From assembly GCA_963728985.1 (NCBI GenBank), contig CAVSME010000001.1, forward strand, positions 434,001 to 498,000: a DNA stretch of 64,000 bases. Reading direction: 5' to 3'. Both the position numbers and the translations under genes were made by a program. The notes beneath the pieces are model-generated. The model did no database searches. It was not told the DNA's origin and saw only the letters and a list, made by a program, of their open reading frames with translations. Positions 8,523 through 17,623 of the stretch are shown here, one piece after another. This stretch comes from DASXAI01 sp963728985. Lineage in GTDB: Bacteria > Actinomycetota > Acidimicrobiia > Acidimicrobiales > Ilumatobacteraceae. Every line of letters starts with the position of its first letter. The stretch's first letter is position 1.

Positions 8523-9203
8523 CTAGGCCAGCACGCTGCGGAAGTGCGCCAGTGTCCGCTCCCACGCGACCTGCGACGTCTCGGCGTCGTGGACCTCGGG
8601 ACGGGTGTCGTTGAAGAAGGCGTGGTCGACGTCCTTGTAGACGAAGAACTGGACGTCCTTGCCCAGCGCCTTGAGCTCGTTCTCCAGCGCCTGCGCCTTC
8701 TCGGGCGTGAAGAAGTCGTCCTTCTCGGCGAAGTGGCCGAGCACCTTGGCGTCGAGCTTCGACCAGTCGGGCTGGGCCGACGGCCACGGGATCACGCCGT
8801 AGAACGCCACCACTGCCTTTACGGCGTCGGGGCGCAGGGTGCCGACGACCAGGGCGAGGCCGCCGCCCATGCAGAAGCCGACCACGCCGACAGCGTCCTG
8901 GCCGCTGCGCTCGACGAGCAGGTTCACGGCGCCCGACAGGTCCTTGCCCGCCTGCTCCAGGTTCAGCGCCATCATGAGCTTGCCGGCCTCGTCGGGCTCG
9001 TCGGACTTGGCCCCGTGGTACAGGTCGGGCGCCAGCGCCACGAAGCCCTCGGCGGCGAAGCGCTCGCACACGTCCTCGATGTGGGGGACGAGGCCCCACC
9101 ACTCCTGGATCACGAGGACGCCCGGGCCGCGGCCGCCCTCCGGGACGGAGAGGTAGCCCTTGGCCACGCCTCCGTTGCTGGCGAACTCCACCATCTCACC
9201 CAT
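8523..9203 (-). CDS. Dienelactone hydrolase family protein
   Basis: A 226-residue alpha/beta hydrolase of the dienelactone hydrolase family. The catalytic triad can be placed: the Cys nucleophile in VGFCMGGGLAL, Asp in FAEKDDFFTP and His in DVDHAFFND. The conserved LVIQEWWGLVPHIEDVC and ALAPDLYHG segments are typical. Family members hydrolyse lactones or carboxylic esters; a link to the hydroquinone operon is possible but there is no positional support. Start ATG 9203 is favoured because a TAGGGT box ends eight bases upstream. Confidence 0.85.
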   Translation of the reverse strand: MGEMVEFASNGGVAKGYLSVPEGGRGPGVLVIQEWWGLVPHIEDVCERFAAEGFVALAPDLYHGAKSDEPDEAGKLMMALNLEQAGKDLSGAVNLLVERSGQDAVGVVGFCMGGGLALVVGTLRPDAVKAVVAFYGVIPWPSAQPDWSKLDAKVLGHFAEKDDFFTPEKAQALENELKALGKDVQFFVYKDVDHAFFNDTRPEVHDAETSQVAWERTLAHFRSVLA

Positions 9204-9211
9204 GAATTCGG

Positions 9212-9217
9212 ACCCTA
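9212..9217 (-). promoter_or_regulatory. -10 box TAGGGT for dienelactone hydrolase
   Basis: On the minus strand TAGGGT precedes ATG 9203 by eight bases. It overlaps the plus-strand TACACT box of the NfeD-flotillin operon, so the two promoters may compete. Confidence 0.5.
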
Positions 9218-9221
9218 CACT
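9216..9221 (+). promoter_or_regulatory. -10 box TACACT for the NfeD-flotillin operon
   Basis: TACACT lies 28 bases before GTG 9250, leaving a short leader with a GAGAGAGGCAG ribosome site. Unlike its neighbours this transcript would not be leaderless. Confidence 0.4.
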
Positions 9222-9249
9222 CGGCCACGACGAGACCGAGAGAGGCAGC

Positions 9250-9459
9250 GTGGCTGACCAGCAGATGGTGGGGAAGATCGGCCGGGTGACCGGCAAGATC
9301 GCCCCCGGGGTGATCGGTGAAGTCATGGTTCCGGTGCGCGGCGGCACCGAGGCCTTCCACGCCTATGCCACGGAAGGGGAGGACGAGCTCCAAACCGGTA
9401 CGCGCATCGTGGTGGTCGAGTACTTCCCACCCCGAACGGTCATCGTCACCAAGATGTGA
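9250..9459 (+). CDS. Small NfeD-type OB-fold protein
   Basis: A 69-residue protein consisting only of a soluble beta-barrel, with VGKIGRVTGKIAPGVIGEVM and TRIVVVEYFPPRTVIVTKM resembling the C-terminal OB domain of NfeD. NfeD proteins partner SPFH/flotillin-like proteins in membrane microdomains, and the flotillin gene starts 18 nt downstream. There is no membrane helix, so it would act on the cytoplasmic face. GTG 9250 follows a GAGAGAGGCAG ribosome site. Confidence 0.72.
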   Translation: MADQQMVGKIGRVTGKIAPGVIGEVMVPVRGGTEAFHAYATEGEDELQTGTRIVVVEYFPPRTVIVTKM

Positions 9460-9477
9460 ATCGAAAGCGGGTGTGAC

Positions 9478-10980
9478 ATGGTCATCTTGATCGCCGTCGC
9501 CATCGTCATCGTGGCGGCCATCATCATCTTCAAGCTCATGTGGCGGGTGGCCGAGCCCAACGAGGCCCTCATCATCTCCGGCATCAAGCGAGGCGGCAGC
9601 AACACCGCCGTCGAGGTCCACGAGAGCCTCGGCTTCAAGATCGTCACCGGCAAGGGCACGCTCGTGCTGCCCGGCATCCAGACCGTCCGGCGGCTCTCGC
9701 TCGATCTGCGCCAGACCGAGCTCACCATCGATTGCGTCACGCACCAGGGCATCCCCCTCGGGATCCGGGGCGTGGTCATCTACAAGGTCGGCGACGACTT
9801 CGCGTCGATCGCCAACGCCGCACGGCGTTTCCTCGATCAGCAGGCCCAGATGGACCAGCGGGTCCACAACGTCTTCACCGGGCACCTGCGCGCCATCGTC
9901 GGCAACATGACGGTCGAGGAGATGATCCGCGACCGCGAGAAGCTCACCGCCCTGACGCGGTCGTCGTCGGGCTCGGAGATGGAGAAGCTCGGCCTGATCG
10001 TCGACTCCCTGCAGGTCCAGGAGATCGAGGACACCACCGGCTACATCACCAACATCGGCCGGCCCCACGCCGCCGCCGTCGAGCGCGACGCCCGCATCGC
10101 CCAGGCCCAGGCCGACCAGGCCGCCACCGAGGCGGAGCAGGCAGCCGACGCCAAGAAGAGCGAGGCCCGGCGCGAGACCTCGATCAAGCAGGCCGGCTAC
10201 CAGGCCGAGGTGGACAAGGCCAAGGCCACCGCGCAGCAGGCCGGCCCGTTGGCCGAGGCCACCGCTCGCCAGCAGGTCGTGGTGCAGGAGACGACGGCCG
10301 CCGACCTCGAGGCCCAGCGCGAGGAGAAGCGCCTGGAGGCCACCGTGCGCAAGCCGGCCGACGCCAAGGCGTACGAGCAGGTGAAGCTGGCCACCGCCGA
10401 TCGCGACGCCCGCATCGCCGCCGCCGAGGCCCACGCCAAGGAGGTGGAGCTGCAGGCCATCGCCAACGCCCAGCGGGTGAAGGTGGAGGCCGAGGCCGAC
10501 GCTCAGCGGGTGAAGCTCGCGGCCGGCGCCGAGGCCGAGCACGTGCGCGTCGACGCCAGTGCCCGCTCCGAAGCCACCCGCAACATCGGCCAGGCCGAGG
10601 CCGACGCCGTCCAGGCGAAGGGCACGGCCGAAGGCGAAGCGGTGCGGGCCAAGGGGCTGGCCGAGGCCGAGGCCATCAAGGCCCGGGCCGACGCCCTGGC
10701 CGAGAACCAGGACGCCGTCATCGGCCAGCAGCTGGCTGAACAGTGGCCGGCCATCGTCGAAGCGGCGGCCAAGCCGTTCGGCAACATCGACCAGATGATC
10801 GTGCTCAACGGCGCGCAGGGCCTCTCCGACGCTCTCGCCCAGGCCCTGTCGCAGGGGGTGGCCGGCCTGCAGCTGGCCCGCAATCTGCTCGCCGGGGCCA
10901 CAGGTGGCACGATCGGGAACAGCAAGAACGGCACCGGCGCCGAGCCGGCCGCCGTCGAGGAAGGAGCGAAGGTGTCGTGA
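9478..10980 (+). CDS. Flotillin-like SPFH-domain protein
   Basis: A 500-residue flotillin-type protein. It has one N-terminal membrane segment (residues 1-20, VILIAVAIVIVAAIIIF) and a Band-7/SPFH domain to about residue 190, including ITNIGRPHAAAVERDARIAQ. A long Ala/Glu/Gln/Lys coiled coil with many AEA repeats runs to about 420, then a C-terminal tail. Flotillins scaffold detergent-resistant membrane domains. The NfeD-like gene before it and the VOC gene after it (GTGA overlap) form one operon. Length and domain order match bacterial FloT. Confidence 0.88.
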   Translation: MVILIAVAIVIVAAIIIFKLMWRVAEPNEALIISGIKRGGSNTAVEVHESLGFKIVTGKGTLVLPGIQTVRRLSLDLRQTELTIDCVTHQGIPLGIRGVVIYKVGDDFASIANAARRFLDQQAQMDQRVHNVFTGHLRAIVGNMTVEEMIRDREKLTALTRSSSGSEMEKLGLIVDSLQVQEIEDTTGYITNIGRPHAAAVERDARIAQAQADQAATEAEQAADAKKSEARRETSIKQAGYQAEVDKAKATAQQAGPLAEATARQQVVVQETTAADLEAQREEKRLEATVRKPADAKAYEQVKLATADRDARIAAAEAHAKEVELQAIANAQRVKVEAEADAQRVKLAAGAEAEHVRVDASARSEATRNIGQAEADAVQAKGTAEGEAVRAKGLAEAEAIKARADALAENQDAVIGQQLAEQWPAIVEAAAKPFGNIDQMIVLNGAQGLSDALAQALSQGVAGLQLARNLLAGATGGTIGNSKNGTGAEPAAVEEGAKVS

Positions 10981-11336
10981 AGACCACCGGGTTGCACCAC
11001 GTCGCCATCAACGTCCACGAGCTTCAACCGGCGATGGAGTTCTACGTCGGCCAGCTCGGGTTCACCGCGCTGGACCGGCCCGACTTCGGCTTCCCCGGCG
11101 CCTGGATCCAGGCGGGGGACCATCAGATCCACCTGATGGAGATCCCGTCGGCCACCATCGACCGGGGCCAGCACCTCGCACTGCGGGTCGACGACCTCGA
11201 CGCCGCCGTGGCTGAGCTGGAGGCCGCCGGCGTGAAGGTGCGCCGGTCGGAGTACATGACCGGTGCCGGGCGCCAGGCCTTCCTGCGGGACCCCTCCGGC
11301 AACCGCATCGAGCTGAACGAACCGGACCAGCGCTGA
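10977..11336 (+). CDS. Glyoxalase/VOC superfamily protein
   Basis: A 119-residue single-module-pair VOC protein. Metal-ligand positions can be proposed at His in GLHHVAINV, His in RGQHLALRV and Glu in NRIELNEP, matching methylmalonyl-CoA epimerase/glyoxalase-like proteins. The substrate is not evident. Its GTG overlaps the TGA of the flotillin gene (GTGA), so it is translationally coupled, an unusual partner for a flotillin. Its last 214 nt are covered on the other strand by the extended PPOX reading frame. Confidence 0.8.
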   Translation: MKTTGLHHVAINVHELQPAMEFYVGQLGFTALDRPDFGFPGAWIQAGDHQIHLMEIPSATIDRGQHLALRVDDLDAAVAELEAAGVKVRRSEYMTGAGRQAFLRDPSGNRIELNEPDQR

Positions 11337-11710
11337 GGCCGACGCGCGCACACGCTTCGCCGTGGGCACGCGTCCCCTGAGGCCCCCACCGACAGGCCGA
11401 TCTCGATGATCCCCTCGCGGTCCTCGACCAGCCGGGCCGTGCCCACCAGCTCCGCGCCGCGCAGGTGGCTGTAGGTGTCGCCGTCTTCGACCAGCGCCGA
11501 GATCTTCGGATCGCGGCGGATGTTCAGCACCTTCTGGGCCCGCCCGAAGGTCCAGAACGCCGGCTTGCCCCCCGAGAACCCGTACCACATGGCCACCACA
11601 TGAGGGTGGCCCGTCGGGCCGATGGTGGCGATGTTCATCGTGCGGCCGCCGGCGAGGAACTCGTCGATCTCGGCAGGCGACATCTTGATCTGGTCACGGC
11701 GCGACGGCAT
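11123..11710 (-). pseudogene. Truncated PPOX-family split-barrel flavin/F420 protein
   Basis: The first 108 or so codons encode a pyridoxamine-phosphate-oxidase-type split barrel: PSRRDQIKMSPAEIDEFL, MNIATIGPTGHPHVVAMWYG and VLNIRRDPKISALVEDGDT are typical of F420/FMN-binding PPOX proteins. After EIGLSVG (near 11,385) similarity stops, about 40 residues short of the usual end. The frame then runs on through the antisense of the VOC gene to a stop at 11,123. No other frame restores the missing strand and helix. I read this as a gene that lost its 3' end; a truncated product might still fold. It begins 13 nt after the IF-2B-like gene and would be cotranscribed. Confidence 0.65.
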
Positions 11711-11723
11711 GGCCGCCGAACTA

Positions 11724-12527
11724 CTAGAAGGCCGTCGGGCGGAACAACTCCGGCGTGATCGGGCAATCGACTCGCCGCAGCCCAGAGGCCACGGGCTCAG
11801 GACCAGCCGGACCGCACAGCCGGTCGATCAAGTCGAGGGGCACGATCTCGTCGTCGGCATCCCACGGCTCGCTGGCCTCGTCGAGGCGGGCCACGAGCGC
11901 CTGCCACATGCGCGGCGGCAGCAGCCGGCCGATCCCGCCGACCAGCCACACCGGCACCCCGGCGTGGCGCCCGACGGCGGCGGCGGCCCGCGAGCCGGCG
12001 ATGGCCACCGCGCCGTCGTTGCCGATGGCGCTGGCCTCGAGGAGCACCATGTCGGCGGCGGCGGCGGCGGCGCCCAACCCGGCCGTCGGGACCTCCTCAG
12101 CGTCCACGTCGGAGCGGCGCAGGCGCCGGGCCAGGCCCGAGCCCTCGCCCAGGGCGTCGACCACGAGGACGTCCAGGTCACCGCGCCGCACGAGGGCCTC
12201 GCTGATCACCTCGGGCCAGCCCAGCACGCACACCGTCGCCCCGTCGGGCAGGGCGTGGGCCAGCTCGTTGCCGGTGCGATCGGCGGCGATCTCGTCGGCC
12301 GCCCGGTAGGCCTCGGCCAGCGGGTCCGGCGCGGTGAGCACGCGAGCGCACAGCCACCACAGCGGCGCCGACGCCACATGCCGATCGACGATCCGCCGGC
12401 ACGCCGTGACCAGGCCGGCAGGGTCGAAGCCCAGCCCCGACAGCGCACCCGCCGTCTCCCGCACGAGCAGCGCCTGATCAGCCCCCGACGAGCGGGCTAC
12501 GTACCGGAGCCGTTCGATCGGATGCAC
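11724..12527 (-). CDS. Initiation factor 2B-like / MtnA-fold protein
   Basis: A 267-residue protein whose C-terminal two thirds resemble the eIF-2B alpha / methylthioribose-1-phosphate isomerase fold. ADMVLLEASAIGNDGAVAIA matches the family block around the active-site Asp, and VGRHAGVPVWLV follows it. The N-terminal helical part is less conserved. Many actinobacterial IF-2B-like proteins are uncharacterised sugar-phosphate isomerases. The Asp that MtnA uses aligns with Glu/Ala here, so isomerase activity is unproven. GTG 12527 is chosen because TAGCGT ends seven bases upstream. Confidence 0.62.
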   Translation of the reverse strand: MHPIERLRYVARSSGADQALLVRETAGALSGLGFDPAGLVTACRRIVDRHVASAPLWWLCARVLTAPDPLAEAYRAADEIAADRTGNELAHALPDGATVCVLGWPEVISEALVRRGDLDVLVVDALGEGSGLARRLRRSDVDAEEVPTAGLGAAAAAADMVLLEASAIGNDGAVAIAGSRAAAAVGRHAGVPVWLVGGIGRLLPPRMWQALVARLDEASEPWDADDEIVPLDLIDRLCGPAGPEPVASGLRRVDCPITPELFRPTAF

Positions 12528-12534
12528 GGCCCGG

Positions 12535-12540
12535 ACGCTA
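12535..12540 (-). promoter_or_regulatory. -10 box TAGCGT for the IF-2B-like gene
   Basis: TAGCGT on the minus strand, seven bases before GTG 12527. Back to back with the plus-strand TACCTT box at 12580. Confidence 0.55.
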
Positions 12541-12579
12541 CCGGGGCGCGCGGACACATCCGTGGCCTGCCGCGTCCGC

Positions 12580-12585
12580 TACCTT
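12580..12585 (+). promoter_or_regulatory. -10 box TACCTT for the thioredoxin-like gene
   Basis: TACCTT followed by eight bases and GTG 12594; probable leaderless promoter. Confidence 0.5.
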
Positions 12586-12593
12586 CCTCCGAC

Positions 12594-13079
12594 GTGGCGA
12601 CGGATCCTTCGGGCGACCTCGTGCTCACGCCGCTCAAAGGCGCCAGCCGCACGGTCGAGGAGTGGCTGACCGTCTTCCATCTGGTCTCGGTCGTGGTCGA
12701 TCCGTACACGAACGAGAGCGCTTGGGTGCTCGACGTCGCCGCCCGGGTCATGCGGGAGCTGTCGGGGGCGGCCGTGCGGGTCAACTGGATCGTGACCGCC
12801 GACGCCGACGACGCCAGGGCCTTCCTCGGACCGCTGGCATCGGAGTTCCTCACGTTCGCCGATCCCGATCGGGCGGCGGTGAAGGCGCTCGGGCTGGAGC
12901 GGCTGCCGGCGTTCGTCTTCATCCTGATGGACGGCACGGTGGCGGCGTCCACCGAGGGCTGGGATCCGGTGGCCTGGCGCAAGGTGGCCGACACCATCGC
13001 CACCGCCGTGAAGTGGTCGCGCCCGGTGATCCCCGAACGTGGCGACCCGCACGCCTTCGAAGGCAGCGCCGCGGTCTGA
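12594..13079 (+). CDS. Thioredoxin-fold protein lacking the CXXC site
   Basis: A 161-residue protein with a thioredoxin-like layout. Strand VFHLVSVVVDPYTNESAWV stands where the CXXC motif should be, and the cis-proline loop is LERLPAFVFILMDG. It ends with FEGSAAV. No cysteine is present at the active site, so it is probably a binding or scaffold member rather than an oxidoreductase. Cytoplasmic: no signal peptide. It is divergent from the IF-2B-like gene and not in an operon. Confidence 0.68.
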   Translation: MATDPSGDLVLTPLKGASRTVEEWLTVFHLVSVVVDPYTNESAWVLDVAARVMRELSGAAVRVNWIVTADADDARAFLGPLASEFLTFADPDRAAVKALGLERLPAFVFILMDGTVAASTEGWDPVAWRKVADTIATAVKWSRPVIPERGDPHAFEGSAAV

Positions 13080-13160
13080 GAACGCGCAGGGTGATGCACC
13101 CCAACGGGTGAGCCCTCCACATGTCGATCGCGTTACGTTCTTTGCGATCTCATGTCATCC

Positions 13161-13169
13161 AGGGAGGGA
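13161..13169 (+). promoter_or_regulatory. Ribosome binding site fixing the start at 13179
   Basis: AGGGAGGGA lies nine bases before ATG 13179. It places translation in the frame of the signal peptide, not in the frame of the downstream lysozyme-like domain. Confidence 0.6.
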
Positions 13170-13178
13170 AGCGCGCCC

Positions 13179-14227
13179 ATGCACGTCCGTCTGCCTTGTG
13201 CCCTCGCGCCGCCACGTCGGCGTCGATGGCGGCTCGCCCTCGCCGTCAGCGTCCTGCTGGCCGGGGTGATCGGCTCAAGGGCCTCGTCGACCTCGAGGTC
13301 TACAACGCCGCCGGCACCAAGGTTTTCCAGCAGGCGTGGGACAACCAGTCCTTCACCGCCAACGCCCAGCGCTCGTTCTCGACGAGTTGGACCGTGCCGG
13401 CCAACGAGGCCCTGAACGCCCACACCGTCCGGATCGGCATCTTCAACCCAGGCTGGGGCCAGCTGTACCACTGGAACGCCAACGCCGCCTCGTTCACCGT
13501 GGCCGCCTCGACGGGCACCACGACCACCACGACGACCCGCCCGCCGAGCACCACCACGACAACGGCGGCACCGGCCACGACGACAACGACGGCGCCGCCG
13601 AGCACCGGGCACTTCAACACGCTGCCACCCGGCTCGGCGCTCCCGAGCGACGCCACGTGCGCCGCCCAGGTCCGCCGTGCGACCGAGATCCGCCCCCAGA
13701 ACGCCACCTACAACCAGATCAAGGGCTTCGGCACGCCCGCCAACGCGCCCTCGGCGCTCTTCAAGCGGGTGACGGGGAACTTCACCGGCACCACCGACGA
13801 GATCATCCAATGGGCGGCGTGCAAGTGGGGCATCGACGAGGACATCGTGCGGGCCCAGACGGCCAAGGAGTCGTGGTGGACGATGACGGCCGTCGGCGAC
13901 AACGGTGAGTCCTTCGGGCTCATGCAGGTGCGCCAGCCCTACATCGCTTGGGCGTTCAACAACGGCAACGGCGACGCGAAGTCGTCGTCCGCGTTCAACA
14001 TGGATGTCGCCCTGGCATATCGCCGCAACTGCCTCGAGGGCAACGAGACGTGGCTGAACACCGTCGACCGCGGTCGCGACTACGCCGCCGGGGACCTCTG
14101 GGGGTGCGTCGGCCTGTGGTTCTCCGGGCGCTGGTACACGCAGCCGTCGGTCCAGTACATCAACGACGTGCAGAGCTACCTCAACCAGCGCATCTGGACC
14201 ACGCCCAACTTCATCAACTACCGCTGA
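13179..14227 (+). pseudogene. Secreted lysozyme-like (SLT-type) protein, frame broken after signal peptide
   Basis: From ATG 13179 the reading frame gives a good signal peptide (PPRRRRWRLALAVSVLLAGV). At about 13,267-13,280 the mature protein continues in another frame, starting LKGLVDLEVYNAAGTKVFQQ. That part is a beta-sandwich domain apparently missing its first strands. A Thr-rich linker (13,518-13,600) and a lysozyme-like domain follow, with catalytic Glu in AQTAKESWW and the hallmark GESFGLMQVR. The N-terminal loss plus frame change suggests a deletion of somewhat under 100 nt rather than one base. If real, the enzyme would not be exported and the gene is a pseudogene. It could also be an assembly fault. 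Confidence 0.72.
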
Positions 14228-14253
14228 CCGAGCGGGTGCAAGGGCGGCGTCGT

Positions 14254-15636
14254 CTACTTGACGACGCCGCCCTTGGTCATCGCCATCACGTCGAGGGCGC
14301 GGTCCACCTCTTCCTCCGACAGCAGGCCCTCGTCGAGGACGATCTCGCGCAGCGTGCGACCCTCGGCCAGGGACCGCTTGATCACCTTGGCCGCCGCCTC
14401 GTAGCCGATGTAGGGGTTCAGCGACGTGCCGATCGACGGCGACGACAATGCGTACGTGAGACAGCGTTCCTCGTCGGCTTCGATGCCGGCCACGCACTTG
14501 TCGGCCAGCGTCCGGCTCACCGACGCCAGCAACCGGATGGACTCGAGGAGGTTGCGGGCGATGACCGGCAGCATCACGTTGAGCTCCAGGTTGCCCATGG
14601 CCCCGCCCCATGCCACCGCCGCGTCGTTGCCGATCACCTGGGCCACCACCTGGTGGACGGCCTCGGGCACCACCGGGTTCACCTTGCCCGGCATGATCGA
14701 CGAACCGGGCTGCAGATCGGGCAGGTGGATCTCCGACAAGCCGGTCCGCGGCCCCGACGACAGCAGGCGCAGATCGAACGCGATCTTGTTGAGGCTGACC
14801 GCCACCACCCGGCAGGCACCGCTCGCCTCGACCAGCGCGTCGCGGGCGCCCTGGGCCTCGAAGTGGTCGCGCGCCTCGGTGAGCGGCAGGTCGAGCTCGG
14901 CGGCGAGCCGGGTGATCACGCCCCGAGCGAACGCCTTCGGGGCGTTGATGCCGGTGCCGACGGCGGTGCCGCCGAGGGGTAGCTCGCCCACGCGGGGCAG
15001 CACGTCGCGCAGGCGCTCGACGCCGTGCTCGACCGCCGTCGCGTAGCCCCCGAACTCCTGGCCGAGGGTGACGGGCGTGGCGTCCATGAGGTGGGTGCGC
15101 CCGGCCTTCACCACCGACTTGAACTGCCGCTGCTTGCGCCGCAGGGCGGTCGCCAGGTGCTCGAGCGCAGGTATGAGCTCGCCCCTGATCTCCAGCGCGG
15201 CGGCGAGGTGGATGGCCGACGGGAACACGTCGTTCGACGACTGCGAGGCGTTCACGTGGTCGTTGGGGTGCACGGGGCCTCCGAGCACCTCAGCGGCCAG
15301 CGTGGCCAGCACCTCGTTCATGTTCATGTTCGACGACGTGCCCGAGCCGGTCTGGAACACGTCCACGGGGAAGTGGTCGTCCCACTCGCCCGCCACGACC
15401 TCGGCTGCCGCCGCCTGGATGGCACCGGCGACGTCCTTGGGCACCACCTTCAAGCGGGCGTTCACCGCCGCGGCGGCGCCCTTGATCGACGCCAGCCCGG
15501 CGATCAGCGCCCGCTCGATCGGCATGCCGCTGATCGGGAAGTTCTCGACCGCTCGCTGGGTCTGCGCTTGCCACTTGGCCTCGGCCGGCACCCGGACCTC
15601 GCCCATCGAGTCGTGCTCCGTGCGGTACTCGCTCAC
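14254..15636 (-). CDS. fumC: Fumarate hydratase, class II
   Basis: A 460-residue oxygen-stable fumarase of the aspartase/fumarase superfamily that interconverts fumarate and L-malate in the TCA cycle. Seen are FQTGSGTSSNMNMNEVLA, the catalytic-loop signature GSSIMPGKVNP, and the AGRTHLMDATP histidine block. Length is normal. GTG 15636 (VSEYRTEHDS) is chosen because homologues start at this EYRTEHDSMGEV block. It is divergent from a class I fumarase gene 162 nt away. Confidence 0.95.
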   Translation of the reverse strand: MSEYRTEHDSMGEVRVPAEAKWQAQTQRAVENFPISGMPIERALIAGLASIKGAAAAVNARLKVVPKDVAGAIQAAAAEVVAGEWDDHFPVDVFQTGSGTSSNMNMNEVLATLAAEVLGGPVHPNDHVNASQSSNDVFPSAIHLAAALEIRGELIPALEHLATALRRKQRQFKSVVKAGRTHLMDATPVTLGQEFGGYATAVEHGVERLRDVLPRVGELPLGGTAVGTGINAPKAFARGVITRLAAELDLPLTEARDHFEAQGARDALVEASGACRVVAVSLNKIAFDLRLLSSGPRTGLSEIHLPDLQPGSSIMPGKVNPVVPEAVHQVVAQVIGNDAAVAWGGAMGNLELNVMLPVIARNLLESIRLLASVSRTLADKCVAGIEADEERCLTYALSSPSIGTSLNPYIGYEAAAKVIKRSLAEGRTLREIVLDEGLLSEEEVDRALDVMAMTKGGVVK

Positions 15637-15700
15637 TGGTGCACCATCCTGTCGTTGCGTCGGGTCGACGTTGGTGCCCGTCCGGGGACACCGGTGAGCG

Positions 15701-15721
15701 GCTCGCCGCTGCGCGGCGAGC
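15701..15721. repeat. Hairpin GCTCGCCGC-TGC-GCGGCGAGC between the fumarase genes
   Basis: Perfect 9-bp inverted repeat with a 3-nt loop, followed by TTGCGCTCGCTTCGCTCGCT. Similar in style to, but not the same as, the GGCGCCGCA hairpin family elsewhere in the window. Confidence 0.6.
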
Positions 15722-15785
15722 AACACACCGTTCTGTTGCGCTCGCTTCGCTCGCTCATGCTTGTGACGCTACGGCGCTGCGTCAT

Positions 15786-15791
15786 TAGCGT
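15786..15791 (+). promoter_or_regulatory. -10 box TAGCGT for the class I fumarase
   Basis: TAGCGT, seven bases, then GTG 15799. This favours GTG 15799 over GTG 15790 and over the long upstream open frame. Confidence 0.55.
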
Positions 15792-15798
15792 GACCGCC

Positions 15799-17445
<1,647 letters not shown>

Positions 17446-17446
17446 G

Positions 17447-17617
17447 CTACTTCCCTTCGATGGCCAGCAGCGCCCGGGCCATGCGCTCGATGGCCTCGTA
17501 GATGTCGAGCACGGCTTCGCGGCTCAGGGTCACGTCGCTGTCCGGCGTGGTGAGGGCGAGGGCGTGGCGGCGCTCCTCGAGGCGGAGGAGGAGGTGGGCG
17601 AAGTCGTCGCTGGCCAT
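17447..17617 (-). CDS. Small helical protein of unknown function (56 aa)
   Basis: A 56-residue open frame with good third-position GC, starting MASDDFAHLLLRLEERRHAL and ending ARALLAIEGK. It is predicted to be mostly two amphipathic helices (LLLRLEERR; REAVLDIYEAIERMARALL). I recognise no family. It starts 6 nt after the stop of the FtsX-type permease on the same strand, so it is probably the last gene of that operon. Its stop lies 1 nt from the class I fumarase stop on the other strand. Confidence 0.6.
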   Translation of the reverse strand: MASDDFAHLLLRLEERRHALALTTPDSDVTLSREAVLDIYEAIERMARALLAIEGK

Positions 17618-17623
17618 GGCCCG

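Noticed and set aside
13179..13290. Programmed ribosomal frameshifting in the lysozyme-like gene
   Set aside because: No slippery heptamer or downstream structure was seen, and domain strands are missing, so deletion fits better.
15025..15798. A 258-codon upstream extension of the class I fumarase
   Set aside because: It is antisense to fumC. The TAGCGT box and family length place the start at 15799.
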